NCBI RefSeq assembly: GCF_021698975.1 | Contig: NZ_SSXA01000029.1 | Location: forward strand, 1-40,050 | Reading direction: 5' to 3' | DNA from: Blastococcus sp. KM273128 | GTDB lineage: Bacteria; Actinomycetota; Actinomycetes; Mycobacteriales; Geodermatophilaceae | DNA: 40,050 bases | Part shown: positions 39,938 through 40,050 of the stretch, piece after piece | Layout: the number at the start of each line of letters is the position of its first letter | How positions within the stretch are numbered: position 1 is the first letter of the stretch | The notes under the pieces: model-generated | Database searches by the model: none | What the model saw: the letters and a program-made list of their open reading frames with translations, nothing else | Told to the model about the DNA's origin: nothing | Translations under genes and position numbers: made by a program

Positions 39938-40050
39938 CGCTGCCTCTTCCCGACGTCCGACGGGCACCCGGACGGGGAACCCGTCGGGGGCATCGGACGG
40001 GGACGCGGGACCGTTGAGGGGGCCTCACCCCTCCGGGTGGGGTCCGGGTG

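Noticed and set aside
36021..40028. A 1335-codon open frame across DUF58, MoxR and NlpC/P60 genes
   Set aside because: Only the DUF58 end is real. The rest is the out-of-frame shadow of MoxR and the hydrolase, rich in Arg/Ala/Gly with no motifs.
39938..40050. c-di-AMP (ydaO) riboswitch upstream of the NlpC/P60 gene
   Set aside because: Such riboswitches are known before related genes in some actinobacteria, but only about 110 upstream bases are in the window and the conserved riboswitch segments are not recognisable in them.
1..40050. CRISPR arrays, tRNA or rRNA genes
   Set aside because: No regularly spaced repeats and no tRNA-like cloverleaf or rRNA sequence was noticed on either strand by eye.

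Overview
The window is high-GC actinobacterial chromosome. Base composition, frequent GTG/TTG starts, dense stop/start overlaps and leaderless-type promoters fit this. So does a cell-wall block syntenic with Mycobacterium tuberculosis Rv1477-Rv1481. The tail of an HNH/DUF222-type protein at the left edge and the gene mix suggest Geodermatophilaceae (Blastococcus, Geodermatophilus, Modestobacter). That family call is inference; no rRNA or other marker is present.

Layout. 1-6.8 kb: end of an HNH-type protein, a class I DAHP synthase translationally coupled to a SNF2-type helicase, a cold-shock-like small protein behind a GltS symporter, and a BrkB/YihY membrane protein. 6.8-15.5 kb: a complete narGHJI nitrate reductase operon with narK as the last gene, every junction overlapping, and a 7Fe ferredoxin upstream. 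15.5-20.4 kb: two related Cys/His-containing HTH regulators enclose a hemerythrin-cupin pair, a broken TDT/SLAC1 transporter and a MauE-DsbA thiol-redox pair. 20.4-28 kb: an acyl-CoA dehydrogenase, a second hemerythrin, a second narK, a frameshifted CopD-like gene, a large three-module membrane NirK (copper nitrite reductase) coupled to a split-barrel flavoprotein, then a DUF5872-like protein and a zinc-ribbon protein. 28-32.7 kb: msrA, a decayed alpha/beta hydrolase, a fragment of a quinone oxidoreductase, a DUF429-RelA/SpoT fusion and an intact quinone oxidoreductase. 32.8-35 kb: a lipoprotein coupled to a membrane family-2 glycosyltransferase. 35-40 kb: a VWA - DUF58 - MoxR operon next to a RipA-like NlpC/P60 hydrolase, all on the minus strand.

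How the genes fit together. The middle 20 kb is a respiratory nitrate/nitrite island: nitrate uptake (two NarK), nitrate to nitrite (NarGHI, matured by NarJ), and nitrite to NO (NirK). It is accompanied by di-iron hemerythrins, a ferredoxin and redox-type regulators. No NO reductase is in the window. Three short sites sharing a GGACCAARG core lie upstream of narG, narK2 and the nirK operon. They resemble the mycobacterial DosR/DevR box, which suggests common hypoxia/NO control.

The least conventional items are the DUF429-RelA/SpoT fusion, whose synthetase motif has Gln where Glu is usual, the shared GGACCAARG boxes, the three-module NirK, the paired regulators with a CX13CX2H...C signature, and the gene graveyard at 28.8-29.9 kb.
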